64,000 nucleotides of DNA. Origin: Gracilariopsis chorda. Its lineage: Eukaryota > Rhodophyta > Florideophyceae > Gracilariales > Gracilariaceae. The stretch covers positions 1 to 64,000 of the forward strand of contig NBIV01000031.1 of the NCBI GenBank assembly GCA_003194525.1, read 5' to 3'. The translations under genes were made by a program, and so were the position numbers. A model generated the notes under the pieces. That model made no database searches, was not told where the DNA came from, and worked only from the letters and a program-made list of their open reading frames with translations. Shown here piece by piece: positions 12,104-23,226 of the stretch (position 1 is the stretch's first letter; each line of letters opens with the position of its first letter).

Positions 12104-12139
12104 CTAGCTACATACAAATACTCGTTCTTGGTATGCGAG

Positions 12140-12700
12140 CCAAGCACAACTCACGAAAGCAAACCAACTTCTGACCCTGCTGAAAAAGCTTACTCCAATG
12201 ATTCGTTACAATGCACCTCAGACACTGTCTCAGGACTTTTCTAAATGTGAACTGCTTTCCTACTGAGATTCGAGTACTGGTAGACCTTCGTATCGTTAAA
12301 CTGGATATCTATCGGGAATTTCTTTTGTCCAAGACTCCCAAAGAGTCTACCACTTGATCGACTGGCATAGTTCAAAACAAAGACGTATCTCATATAGCGC
12401 GATTGGAGCAGAGATTCCAGCTGCCGTACAGTCTGCAGATCATTCGTATTTTCACAGAGAATTCTTTCTTGCACTAACACAATTATTTGGCTCGCTTGTT
12501 ATGCTCATCGATTCTTTTGGACTTTACTCTACAATAACGACTCTGCACAAATTTCAAGGGTATTTTTTACGTCCAACCGTATCGAGACTACGTGACTCAT
12601 TTGTGTGCAGAGAAAGTGAAGCATTATTATGGTTATCTGGATTATCTAATCTTTTGGAATCTCTCACAGAATTCAATGCACAAGCGTTTCATTTTCTTTC
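12140..12700 (+). pseudogene. Copia RNase H relic
   Basis: After the inserted LTR the plus strand resumes copia coding sequence, first through a segment like QLTKANQLLTLLKKL, then stops at 12253-12255 and about 12298. It continues with the RNase H core HLIDWHSSKQRRISYSAIGAE, followed by a helix-rich stretch in the open frame at 12354-12788. It is the C-terminal part of the same pol as 10419-11338. Confidence 0.7.
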
Positions 12701-12790
12701 AAAAATGCTTAACTTTTGCATCATTAATGCAAAACTATTGCAGTCTATAGAACATAAGCCTGGTTCTTGGGCGCTCTATGCTGTTTAGTA

Positions 12791-13967
12791 GTTGGTATTT
12801 CAAACGGTTTTACTCACTCATTTTTCTGTTCAAGAAAAAAGAGCACTGTTCAATACAAGAAATCGCCCCTTACTGTGCGGTTTCCGCTATCACGTCGCAT
12901 TACGTCAACATCGCAAAGGCGGGTAATTACAACCAAACTATACATACCTGCCCACACAACTAAGTAAGCCTTCAGTACACCTGTTGGTTGTCAGCCTCCG
13001 CAATGCGGTTTTTGACACGGGAACTAGTTTTGTTTCATGCGCCGTGATAGCTCAACGGTCTCATTTTGTTGAGCTGCTGTTGCCGATCATCGAACTCGGA
13101 CTTTCTTTGTCCAGAATTGCCAATGTTACAACTGGAGTACTTGAACCCATTTATGTTCAGCCTCACAGTTTGGCGTAGTATATATACTAGCTAGATTGTT
13201 TGTGGTCTACTCTATGCTCAGGAAGATGCAGTTGAGTTCCATTGGCTGTGTTGACTGGCATAAACTGGTGTTGCCAGCCGAGAGGGGATTGTGCAAATTG
13301 GCCGCCTGTGACACTGCACTGCTGGCCAAGATTTGCCAAACATCTCCGGCTACTGGGAGCCCGGGTACCTCGTCGGCCATCAGAGTAAAAACCACTGCCC
13401 AACCCGTCCTCACTCACCGAGGGGAAGAGGCAACCGCTTGGGAGGGACTTTGTTCCCGCTCCTTGGTCTGATCGACGCGAGTGCGACTCAGTATCCGCGA
13501 ACCTTACCCCTTTCCTGCGCTTGCTGACGCTTCCTCCGCACTGCGTCTACCTCAGATACGTCTGAGGGGCACAACTGCAGCCACGGCGCAAAACTCTGCC
13601 TGAACATCTGTTTTGATTGGCTTTTTTTGGCATTCGGCACTGAAACTGCACTGTTTTATGGCAAATGTGCTCGAGTTGCTGCCCAAAGTTGGGCAGCTAA
13701 GCGCGCGCCCCGGCGGGATTCTTTTAAGAAAGAGAGTGATCATCATCGCCCTTGCGAAAAAGGAGATCGTTTGAAACGAACGCCGAACCTCCACGTTCGT
13801 CGCACTTGCTGCTATACAACAACCCTTTTCGCTTTCAACAGCCCCACGCACCCTAATCCTTCATCGTTTCGATCAGTGTCTTCAGTTCTTGCCATGCAAG
13901 TGTTGTGACAGCCCTTGTCGCTATACAGAACAAGTGCCGGTCCGAACATACCTGAATGAAAACACGA
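12791..13967. other. Unassigned region between copia relic and NB-ARC pseudogene
   Basis: Only short frames in conflicting directions (for example 12984-13178 plus, 13207-13413 minus), none with a recognisable domain. The last 300 bases before 13968 may hold the promoter of the pseudogene's ancestor. No RNA gene was found. Confidence 0.4.
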
Positions 13968-16900
13968 TGGAGACGGCGCAAGATGAGGCACGTATAACAT
14001 CTCGCGCTTTGATTACACTTCTGCACAACGCCAGTGACACCATGTTTAAGTACTTTTTATCGGAACGCTTTGGTCCATAGCAGCGACGAGCTCCTAGTGC
14101 TTCAACAACATCTTTTCGAAGCTCTACGACACACCTACTTCACAATCGAGCGGGACTGCTCAAAGAGCACATGCAAACAACAAAACCTGCAAGGGGAACG
14201 CGTCAACCAAAGGAAACAGTTCCTCGCACATTTTGCGACGCACTATTACCAACTGCACACGGAAGAATGAGAACAGTTTGATCTTGCAACCGATTACATC
14301 AAACATCTTCGTCTTGTCATACACGAGAAGCATATACTGGAGTACGCAGGAGACATTCGAAATTGGCTGCGGCAGCTACAGCTTAGTTGCCCCACATCAC
14401 TTCACTACAGCGCACCCCAAACTGACGTCTTTTGCACGGTTAGTGTGGTGCCACATGTCAACGAACGTCTCACTCTGCACTTTGAGTCGAGGGACAGCAG
14501 TGGAGGTAATATAACGTGCGTGGGTAGTCTGAAGGATGCCATACTGCCAAGTTACAGCCAAATTTTTGCCGTTCTTGTCTGTGACGAAGGTGATACCGGC
14601 AAGACGTGTGCCATGCAAACATTGGCAACGGATGCACAAGTCGCGGAAACATTCCCTGACGGACAGTTTTATATGTCGTTGGGCAGCGACTGCAGTGTGT
14701 CTCACATTATTAATGGACTGGCGGAGTTTGTGCGTTTAAGTGGCAGTGAGCGACGAGCACAAACTATACGAAGCGACAAGTACTTGCAGAAGGCCGTCGT
14801 GATGGTAGTAGAATGGTTCAAATCGCACAAGTGTCTGCTCATGTTCGATGGCATTTGGCGCGTGAACGATATTGAACCAGGAGTTGTTGCAATTCTTTGC
14901 AGGCTGCTGGAAGGCACTGGCATCTGTGGCTTTGTATTCAAGCAGAGATCGACATGTCGCAGATGAAGGCAGGAGCTTAACGACAGTCATTGTCTTTGAA
15001 AAGAGAGATGCAGCAACTGCGACTTCTATGCTTCTCAAACACGCCGACTACGAGCCTGGATGTGGATGTGAGCTGTCGTTTAAAAATGATAAAAAGCAGG
15101 TAGTGCACAGGATTCTTGAAATGTGTGATGGTTTACCGATAGCGAATTCAATTGCCGGAGTATGGGGAAGGGAGATCTGCGCAGCTCTTGAAGAACAGGA
15201 TGGGGAAGCTTTCGAGAGGGAAGACGGCTGGATCATACACAGTGAGCAACTCGAATATCATTCGAGAGAGCTGGTCGGTCGGTGCAAAGGGTCAGTGCCA
15301 TGGTTCTCTCATGAACATTGTGCAAAGATCTCTGAAAGTACTTGAACAAAGAAGAGATGAAATACTGGTATCCCTTTCTTTCTATGAGATCTGTCGGTCT
15401 CTGTGCGTTCTTCTTGACCTGCAATCGGTTCGTGTTCATGCGTTACAGAAGCTATGGAAGGTTGAGCAAAAAAGCGTTGTAGAGCAAGTTGGGACCGAAT
15501 TGTGGAAGGTGGGAATCGCACAAAAAGGATACGAGAGATCTGGTGAGCATGACGTTGCGACGCTAAGATTTCATGATGTGTTACTGGACATTGCTCGAAA
15601 GGAAGCGGAAATGCACGGAGAGTAGTCGAGAATTACAAGGCTGAAGCCATTGAAGGACGTCTGACCGAGAGGATCAGTTGTGAAACAAGTAAGAGTATCA
15701 CGAAGCAGATAGAGGTTGCAACAGAACGAGGGATGAAGTCAAAGGGAAGGAGGATGTTCTGTGAGTGGTGGGAGGTGGAAGATGATGGGTACATATGTAG
15801 ACTATTGAAGGAGGGTGGACAACATGATGAAATTCTATGGTTACTATCAAGACTACAATGGATAGCACATCGACTGGTAACTGGCGGGCTACCGAGCGTA
15901 GAACGAGATATTGCAAGGGGTATTGAGATCTCGGATGCAAGGCATGGAAAGGAAAGCGAAATGAGGCAATTCCTGTAAGTAATTGGTGAAGCGGCACGGA
16001 TGAGTTGGGATTCAGTTGCGTGCAATCCGTACGAAGCTTGGTTTCAAATATACGGGCGCCTAGTGTGGTACGTCGCGCAGTGTGAGATGACCGCAAGTTT
16101 CATCAAGGAGTTAGAAGCACATGCACCGAAACCGTGGGTAAAGCTATCTGTTGGATTTCTAAAGGAAGAGGGTATGGTTGCTATTGATGACGTTCGGATG
16201 GCATGAGAGGAAGTGAGTGCACTTGTTCGAGGTGACGATATGGTTGTGGTAGACAATTACCACCGTGGAGTAATGGCAACAGAGTGTAACTGCAAGTTCG
16301 GTCCAGGCCATATCGTCAACTTTTCCGAGAACCCACATGTGGACGATAATGGCGACTGTATTTCTTGTGCCACAATCAGCAGAAACGGTCAGTTTGTCAT
16401 CATCGGACATTATAATGGAAATGTGCAGATATGGGACAGATGGAATATGTCGAGGGAGGTCAAATCTTATGGATATCACCATGACTCCGTGAAACGTGCA
16501 GCGGTGAGTTGGGACTTGTCTCGGTTCGTATCGATGTCTCAGGAATTTTGTGTGCATGTAGTGGGTGCATGAGACGATGTGAAAGAGCTGAAATGTGTTC
16601 GAATTGATTCACGCGACGGAGAAAAGTCTAGCTATTTAGCGATCAGTGCAGATGGCAACCGGTTCGTCACTGGTTCACAAGGCGGCGTGGTTCACATGTG
16701 GGAAGTGCGAAGCGAAGACCATCCGAAGGTTATGGTTCTTCGGCGGCGACAGACTCGAGAATTTAAGGAAGCTTTTCATGAGTTGTTCTGTGTTGCGGTA
16801 AGCCCAGACGGGAAATGGGCGTTTTTGTGGGGTTTGGGACGGGACTGTGCTTATTTGGGACTTCAGATGCGAGGTATTAGCGAACTCATCGCTCTGCGGG

Positions 16901-17980
16901 GACTGTATAGAGGGAGGTGTGCAATTCTGGGATACGGGACATTCTAGAAAGGAGAACTGGACGGTCCAAGGCCACTCTGAACCTGTGTCGAGTGTTGTAG
17001 TAAGTGTGAATGGCAAGCGGTTTGCATCGGCATCGTATGACAGAAGCATTCGAGTTTTGGATGTCGAGAGCAGACAAGCAGTGGCAAGGTTTTAGACTGG
17101 TGAGAATTACATGAATGTGATAGGGATAAGTGACGATGGTGATCGCGTCATATCCGCAGCGGATTTCACTGTGCGCGTTTGGGACGTAGGCATGGACAAG
17201 AGGAAAGGCGTGAATGACGCATATAGTAGAGCGGTTGTGACATGTGCCGAAGTGAGTGAGGATGGACGATGGCTTGTGTACGGTTCTAATGATGGATGGG
17301 TATTTCTGAGAGACATGAAGAGTGGGGGGATGGTCGGTAGAGTTGCACAGGATAATTGATGCGGGGTTATTTTGCGTTGCTATAAGTGCGGATAACAGCC
17401 GACTTGCCTGTGGATCGGCGGACAACATGGTGCGAGTATGGAATGCGCACGATGTGAGAGCGGTTTATGATTCGGCTGCACCTTGAGACCAAGCAGTTCC
17501 CGGGTCAAACGGCTATAATGGAACGGAAATGTGTGAGTGCTTGGTGGAGCTTGACGTGGGCTATCTCTGCATTGCAGTAAGCGCGTCTGGGACGAATGTC
17601 GCTGCCGCGGTTGTTGATAGGGTTTCGAGGATTTGGGACATAGGCAGTGGACAGGCCGTGCATGGGGCCGTGGTTGAGTGGCAAGGTGTGTCACGCGAAA
17701 AAAACTGAGTTTCAGTGCGGACGGCAAGTACTTGAGATGCGAATGCGATTGTGATGAATGGGATATATCTGACACTGGAACAGGAAAACAATTGGAGGAG
17801 AAAGAAGGCGAAGTAGAAGAGCAAAACTGGGGTGTTCTCGAGACAGGCAGTGGACCACGGGCAGTGGAGTTTCGGCGGAGATGGATTGGGATGGGAACGC
17901 GGACACGTAGATAGTGGTATACAGTTTCGGGTGCACGCGGGTGGTAGGACAAGTTTGCGGATGTAAAAGGGGAGCAGCAG
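13968..17980 (+). pseudogene. Broken NB-ARC / WD40-repeat STAND-type ATPase
   Basis: Starting at the ATG at 13968 (METAQDEARITS...), frames in series encode an N-terminal helical region, an NB-ARC domain and a WD40 propeller. NB-ARC marks: degraded P-loop GDTGKT, kinase-2 CLLMFDGIW, RNBS-B-like SSRDRHVADEG, GLPI (for GLPL), and RFHDVLLDIA near 15570. WD40 repeats run from about 16360 to 17910 (for example GNVQIWD, TVRVWDVG, NMVRVWN). Lesions: frameshifts near 14070, 14940, 15300, 15620, 16850, 17360 and 17500; in-frame TGA 14268-14270, TAA 15976-15978, TGA 16204-16206 and 16570-16572, TAG 17093-17095. STAND proteins of this layout act as signalling or immune-type switches in plants, fungi and red algae. 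The ancestral protein was about 1,300 residues. The high number of lesions excludes a functional product. Confidence 0.85.
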
Positions 17981-18099
17981 TAGAGAGTGTTCAAGGCGAC
18001 TTGAATGGGTATGTACCACATGGTACATGAGTGAGTTTGTGGAGGCAGAGATGAATGCTAGCGGAATGCAGACATTGACAAGCACATTTGGGCTGTAAG

Positions 18100-18165
18100 T
18101 GCGAAGGTGAGTTGTATTTAGCGCGAAGATGAGTTGTATGTAGTGTGAAGGTGAGTTGTATTTGG
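18100..18165. repeat. Three tandem 22-bp units
   Basis: Units at 18100-18121, 18122-18143 and 18144-18165 share a GCGAAGRTGAGTTGTATKTAG-like core with a few substitutions. They lie just past the NB-ARC/WD40 pseudogene in a purine-rich stretch without genes. Confidence 0.8.
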
Positions 18166-18849
18166 TGGTGGTGCACGGTGCTGGTAAAGCGATGGAGAGA
18201 AGAGTGGAGAGAGCGGTGCGGGGAGTGGGTGCGGTGTGAAGAATGGGGATGACTTGGTGATGGAGTCACATGACCAACAACGAAGAGCTACTCTGCACTA
18301 CAGGTACTCGAATAGTTGACCGGACATGTGGCGTTGTCGTTGTCGGCGCTCCAGCTGGATACCGTAGAGGAAAAGAGGTAAAGGGGCAAAGAGTGTTTTG
18401 GGTGTCATACATCACCGTCGTCATTGTGGTGAACAAAACGAAAACCGATACGGCCATGACTGCCGGCCGAAACGATGCGTCAGTGTGGCCCAGTGGTGAA
18501 GCAATACTGTATCTTAGCTGCTGTGACGCCGTGGCGAAGCGCAACATGGCGGGACGCGCAATCCGCGCATGCAAAGGCGACAAAAGTGCCAGCGCCACGC
18601 CACGTATTACAACATTTATTGCGCTTCGGTTGCACCAATGGCGACACAGCTCATCGCGCGACGATATCAATAGCTGGCAAAAAGTACAAGGGTAACTCAC
18701 TATATGAACAAGTCAGCGCTGGTGTGACGCGTTCTACGGTCCCCCCCCCGTCTTTCCCTTCGCTCACACATACACCACCACCACCACCCCAAACCCGTCC
18801 ACCGTCCACCCTCCCCGGCGCTCCCCCGAACACCCTCTTCGTCACCGCA

Positions 18850-20013
18850 ATGGTAACCACTGCGCGCGCCTCCGGCCCCGGTAACAACGCGCACCACCGT
18901 CGTCGCCACCATCGCCACCGCCATGCTCACCGTCATCGTCACCGTCACAACCATGACCACCACCACGGTCATCACCACCACGGTCATCACCACGCCTCAA
19001 ACACCCATGTCGAGCCCGAACAAGTCGACGTCACAACCATAAAGCCCCCCAATATGGACCAGGTTATCATATATGCCGACGCCGTATGTTCCCAAAAGGG
19101 CAATGTCTGCGGCTACGGCATCTACTGTGAAGAGCCGCACACCCGTATTGGAGAGCCTTTACCAGGAATCGTCCAGCGTCGTGAAAAGGCGCAACTCCGC
19201 GCCATGCACGCCGCCATGGAGTTTGCGCATGGCATTCGCGCAAGAGAAATCACCCTCTACCTCCCATCCAAACCGCTCGTGCATTACTTCAATCACATGC
19301 TACACAGGTGGGTTGCGAAGGACTTTCGCTACAGAAAAACCAGGGTCCCCCATCATGCCTTGTGGAGGCAAATTCATCAACTGGCTGTTGAGATGTCGGA
19401 CCGCGGAGTAGCCATGGAGCTTATCTACGCCAGTCGCAGGGAGGACGAAAAGATGAGGGAAGCTTTCAACCTCGCTTTGCTGGGCACCAGAATGCATGTA
19501 GTTTGCGCGCTTTGTCAAACTCCACATGGACGTCAGTTCAGGTCGCACGATTGCCACCCTATCTGTAACTTTGACCATTGCCGCAAGAAGAAGTTTTCGG
19601 ACGTCATGTCCTATCGTCAACATCTTGACTTGTGGCATCGTCGCGATTGCCCCTCGCTTGACTGTGAAGAGGACATGGGCATGTATTCGGACCGTGAATT
19701 ACGTCGTCATCTTCGAGAGGTGCATGGTGCTGCGGCGGGATGCGAGTTCTGTGGAAGGTTGTTTAGCTGCCCGAACCGCTGCAGACGGCATATTATGAAG
19801 TGCCCTGAGGCCGAACGATGCAGGGATTGTGGACTGCGCTTCTTTACAAGACGTGAAGCCAATATTCATCGTGAAATGGATCAGAAGGGTGAAGAGTATG
19901 AAGATGATGAATATGGATCTGAAACTAGTAGCTCCACGTCCTCGGACTCTAGCACCAGCACGTCGTCGTTTTCGGATGAGATGTTGACGCTTGCTACCGC
20001 GAGGTACCGATGA
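18850..20013 (+). CDS. RNase H-fold protein with zinc knuckle and C2H2-type fingers (387 aa)
   Basis: I chose the ATG at 18850, because the frame upstream (to 18475) is low-complexity and Pro-rich and unlike protein; a longer form of 512 aa is possible. Residues about 15-60 are His/Arg-rich. A domain of RNase H type follows (about 69-215): first strand with IYADAVC, a second strand GYGIYC, a helix KAQLRAMHAAMEF, a strand ITLYLPS, and a C-terminal helix pair. Of the usual catalytic acids only the first Asp is present; the Glu position is Gln and the third Asp is missing. Then comes CALC-x10-HDC and several C2H2/CCHC fingers (about 218-345), and an acidic Ser-rich tail. Nuclear nucleic-acid binding is a plausible role, but no function is known. 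A paralogue is at 49662-50468. Confidence 0.8.
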   Translation: MVTTARASGPGNNAHHRRRHHRHRHAHRHRHRHNHDHHHGHHHHGHHHASNTHVEPEQVDVTTIKPPNMDQVIIYADAVCSQKGNVCGYGIYCEEPHTRIGEPLPGIVQRREKAQLRAMHAAMEFAHGIRAREITLYLPSKPLVHYFNHMLHRWVAKDFRYRKTRVPHHALWRQIHQLAVEMSDRGVAMELIYASRREDEKMREAFNLALLGTRMHVVCALCQTPHGRQFRSHDCHPICNFDHCRKKKFSDVMSYRQHLDLWHRRDCPSLDCEEDMGMYSDRELRRHLREVHGAAAGCEFCGRLFSCPNRCRRHIMKCPEAERCRDCGLRFFTRREANIHREMDQKGEEYEDDEYGSETSSSTSSDSSTSTSSFSDEMLTLATARYR

Positions 20014-20459
20014 GCTTGGTGCTGGAGGCGTAATGCTGAGTGTTTGTGCGCTTGTACTGCCTTTTTTTTTTGATTTGTTGATGTTGTTGCTTTACTGTCG
20101 TTGTAGACCACCATGTTTGTTGGCATGCTTTCATTCTTTTACGTAGTTGATGAAGACTCCTCTGCCAATTGTGTGTTTTGAGTGGCGATGCTGCGCAACG
20201 CTTGTCGCTGACGCTCACCGCCCGTCCCGAGAGCTGAGTGTGTACAAAGCTATCTTCTGTCTAGATTAGTGCTTGGTGCGTGCGCTGCCCTTCCATTGGC
20301 GCACTGCCACACCTGTCCACGTGCGCTGACACGTCATTGCCACCACCTTGCCCCTCTGTCAGTGGATACATCCCCGTAATACAGCAAGCCCTTCTTCCGC
20401 ACCCTTTTCTGCCCAATTGTGATCCTCCGACCACCAACTTGCGTTCCCTCATCCCCGCG

Positions 20460-21461
20460 ATGCCGCCGCAGCCCCATCCCTCCTCCATCCACTTCATCGC
20501 GCTCCCAACCACCCGCACTACCATCAATGACCTCGTGCAACGCTCGCATGAGCTGCTTTCCCGTACCGACCCCTACCCACTGCCCCCCGACGTATCACGC
20601 TCCCTCGCAGCAGACCTATGTTGCGCAGCCGCAATGCTTCTCATAGAGCCCACCGCAATAATCCCGCACCCGCTCAACGTTCACCCCCGTCCACCCACCC
20701 CGCCCTCCCCCTCACCAACTTCAGTGCGTCCGCTCTCCCCGAAACCACCGCTTTTCAACCGTCCCACCTCCCCGCAAGCTGCACAAAAGCAACTTGCTGC
20801 ACGCATAACGCACGTGCAGATGCTGCTTCAATGCATCACTTTCTCGCTCTCTCAAACGCTCAATATCAGAAACCTTCTTCTTTCGCAGCGCGAAAAACTG
20901 GGGCTTGTCTCACCTACGGGCGCAACGCCAGATAGATTGCCGACTGCGCAAATGCTGGCGTTTAAAAACGTTTCCCAGTTTGCTGCAAACTTCATCGACC
21001 ATTTTCTCCACGAGCTGAAGCCTATTCATGACATGCAGCTCAACCGCATAAGAGCGCTACAAATACTACATCAAAACCTTACCAACTTACCCCGTACAAC
21101 CGCACAAGGCACTAGCTTTCAATCCCTTATACTAGAAACCGAGGATGAGATTCGTTCACAGACCAAACATATTACAGTCGCCTACTGTGCTGCAAGTGCA
21201 CCGGCTGAACTCCTCACAGATGCACAAACCAAACGGACCCCCCGCGATGCGCCTTCAGTTCTGCGAAATCTCGCACTCAACTCTCAAGCACGTCCTATGC
21301 TACATAACGTTCCACCGCCACTGCAGCTGCGAAGCGATGTGCAACCAGTGCCGCAAGCTTCCGTTCTGAATCAGATGGTTCTAGACCATGCACCCTTTTT
21401 GGAAGACTATCACGTCCAACAAGCCCTACAGAGTGCTCACGCAGCCCGGCGTCGTCAATGA
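20460..21461 (+). CDS. Unrecognised helical protein (333 aa)
   Basis: An open frame starting at the ATG at 20460 (MPPQPHPSS...). The frame is open further upstream to 20280, but only a GTG lies there. The N-terminal third has a Pro/Ser-rich linker (about residues 80-115). The rest (about 120-290) is predominantly helical with regularly spaced Leu and Gln, and the C terminus is basic (HAARRRQ). There is no signal peptide or membrane segment. I do not recognise the family. It follows the zinc-finger gene on the same strand after 446 bp. Base composition and the length of the frame argue for a real gene. Confidence 0.65.
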   Translation: MPPQPHPSSIHFIALPTTRTTINDLVQRSHELLSRTDPYPLPPDVSRSLAADLCCAAAMLLIEPTAIIPHPLNVHPRPPTPPSPSPTSVRPLSPKPPLFNRPTSPQAAQKQLAARITHVQMLLQCITFSLSQTLNIRNLLLSQREKLGLVSPTGATPDRLPTAQMLAFKNVSQFAANFIDHFLHELKPIHDMQLNRIRALQILHQNLTNLPRTTAQGTSFQSLILETEDEIRSQTKHITVAYCAASAPAELLTDAQTKRTPRDAPSVLRNLALNSQARPMLHNVPPPLQLRSDVQPVPQASVLNQMVLDHAPFLEDYHVQQALQSAHAARRRQ

Positions 21462-21740
21462 CTTCTTCAAAGCCAACTCGTAATAACTAGTTCATAATTG
21501 TTTCTTTCTTCCGCGCACTTACTAACCCCCAGGGGAATACACAAACCCCTGAAAACAAAACCCCAAAGTTGAACACAATGTAGGTTCAGTAAAACACAAG
21601 TAAAAGTGTAGGTTACCGTCGACACACACACCAATAGACCCGTAAATTTAAGTGTGGAGAACTGGTCCCGCGCGCAGAAATCGAAGAGATTACGTTCTTC
21701 TTCTTCCTCTTTATTGTGGTCAACAGCTTTCTATTACTAA

Positions 21741-22600
21741 GCTGAAGGAAAGCTTTCAGTAAAAGCTTTCTCTCTTCAGGAAAGCCAAGGAGATTCCGTC
21801 CGTCGAAAGAAGGGAACACAGTTCGGACAGCGTCTAATGCTTGTGAGACAGTTGATCCGGAACATGAGTATTTCGAACTGGACGTGAAGAAATTTAATGA
21901 TGCAACTCCTGCAGGTAAATTGGTGCTATGTTCCGTTACCCTAAAGAACAAATATGTTGAAGACCCAGTGGACATGGGAAAAGTGATGCATGGAGGTCAT
22001 ACGAACTTGTTAGAATCGAAACAAAAGCAACAGCAACAGCAAATCGCCCGTTCATAAACGTAGAAAAAGAAAAATCATGTTACAAAACATGGGAAGCTAG
22101 TGACGAGCGAAGGGTCAAGTATCAGAAGATGCTACTGGCAACGGCCACTGGGGCGATTTGTTCCATGCATCCGTTGCGAACATTGTCATTGTCAAGTAGA
22201 ACGAAACCAAGTCAGAACGCCGAAGATGCCCGGGATAATAGAGCAGCTCAGCGATGGCCAAACAAAGCTACTCGATAAAATGATCAACAAGAAAAGCCTG
22301 GTAAGTGTTTCACACGAAGCGATCAATGCGAAAAGTAGGTAGGAGTCCTTAGCACAGTAGTGCATATAGCGAACAGGCAGTTTAGACCAGCATATCAATG
22401 CGGTCAGCCTTCCGAACGGCGGTAATGAACGAGTAAGCATGAATCATGTACAGAACGGCTTACAAACATCAGTGAAAGCCGAGCAAACAAAATGTATCAG
22501 GGGCTTGAAGATCGTTTCATGCAAAGTAGAAAATGGCCGCATGGGCCTTGTACCAAACCTCCCAGAGAGCGTGCTACGACGAAGAAACACGGTTTGCTGA
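21741..22600 (+). pseudogene. Fragmented coding relic of unknown origin
   Basis: Three protein-like stretches in different plus frames follow each other. The first (about 21741-22057) has a DPEHEYFELDVKKFNDATP-like segment and no early ATG. The second (about 22062-22300) includes CIRCEHCHCQ and GIIEQLSDGQTKLLDKMI, and the third is 22391-22600. Between the second and third, a GTAAGT at 22301-22306 and a CAG ending at 22390 would make a 90-nt intron that keeps the frame. The lack of a start and the frame breaks suggest a decayed gene or element. A 120-codon minus-strand frame (21613-21975) overlaps and is less convincing. Confidence 0.35.
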
Positions 22601-22764
22601 AGGACGACTTTCAAAACTTCAGCCGGAACCTACTAATGTGATGGGGATGACGAAACAGAACTACCCAACTCACAGGGAGTGGCGATTGGACTGAAAGATT
22701 TGGACGGGCATGGGGTGAAGGAGAAGCGGTTCCTTGAGCCAGTTCATTGTGGTTGCCGTTTGCT

Positions 22765-23226
22765 TCAGACTACATGCAAACTTCCAGTAAAATTCTGTCC
22801 ATCAAGTTCTTCAATAGGAACATCCAAATCCCCAAGTTGCAAGCAGCGCACATTCAAGTCGTAGCAGTCCGGGTTACTTCTGGGTGTATAAAAAGGTTGC
22901 ACCCCGCAACCTGTGCAAAAAGTATGTTTCGCAACCCCAGTATTAAACGAATACGTTGTCAAACATTTCAAGCTCTCCTCCGAGACAACTACGCGATTCT
23001 TCGGAACTATGAGATGAAGGTAGCCTTTCATAGCGCACACACTGCAGCTACAGTCCACTGCCTTCAATTCTGCAGGCGGTATTGTTGCTATAAAGGTTAC
23101 TTTCTTGCAGTGGCAACTGCCGCGTACCGATGATGGAGAGGTCGGCGCATTGCTTGGATGGTCTTCCACTTCTTTGGCGAACACTCGCCCTTTGTTTTGG
23201 TTCCAAAACAGCTGATGTCTTCCCAT
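22765..23226 (-). CDS. GFA / CENP-V domain protein (153 aa)
   Basis: The protein contains the zinc-binding pattern of the GFA family: GSCHC near residue 37, CSCSVC near 60, and HTFCTGCG near 101, followed by YDLNVRCL. Members bind two zinc ions in a Mss4-like fold. The family includes glutathione-dependent formaldehyde-activating enzyme and the CENP-V chromatin protein, so the name alone does not tell the substrate. Length is near the family norm (about 130-160). The start is the ATG at 23226; the first 30 residues are not family-like and could include a mis-set start. It stands alone, with long non-coding stretches on both sides. Confidence 0.85.
   Translation of the reverse strand: MGRHQLFWNQNKGRVFAKEVEDHPSNAPTSPSSVRGSCHCKKVTFIATIPPAELKAVDCSCSVCAMKGYLHLIVPKNRVVVSEESLKCLTTYSFNTGVAKHTFCTGCGVQPFYTPRSNPDCYDLNVRCLQLGDLDVPIEELDGQNFTGSLHVV

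Larger units (their letters stand above)
10131..12790 (+). mobile_element. 5'-truncated, broken Ty1/copia retrotransposon (RT-RNase H part)
   Basis: From about 10131 the plus strand encodes the linker between integrase and RT, then the copia-type reverse transcriptase (to about 11340), and, after an inserted solo LTR, the copia RNase H (about 12120-12700). Gag, protease and integrase are absent, so the element is truncated on the left, where it meets the gypsy relic. Frameshifts near 10950 and after 11340, and stop codons near 12254 and 12297, show it is dead. No LTR of its own was found on the right. Confidence 0.8.

Noticed and set aside
13035..13110. tRNA-like GTGATAGCTCAACGGT stretch
   Set aside because: No matching T-arm or acceptor stem pairing could be found, so not a tRNA.
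18475..18849. 125-codon extension of the RNase H/zinc-finger gene
   Set aside because: Pro-rich, low-complexity and including C-run sequence; the ATG at 18850 is a better start, though the longer form cannot be excluded.
20280..20459. N-terminal extension of the helical protein gene at 20460
   Set aside because: Only a GTG could start it and the sequence is not protein-like; the ATG at 20460 is preferred.
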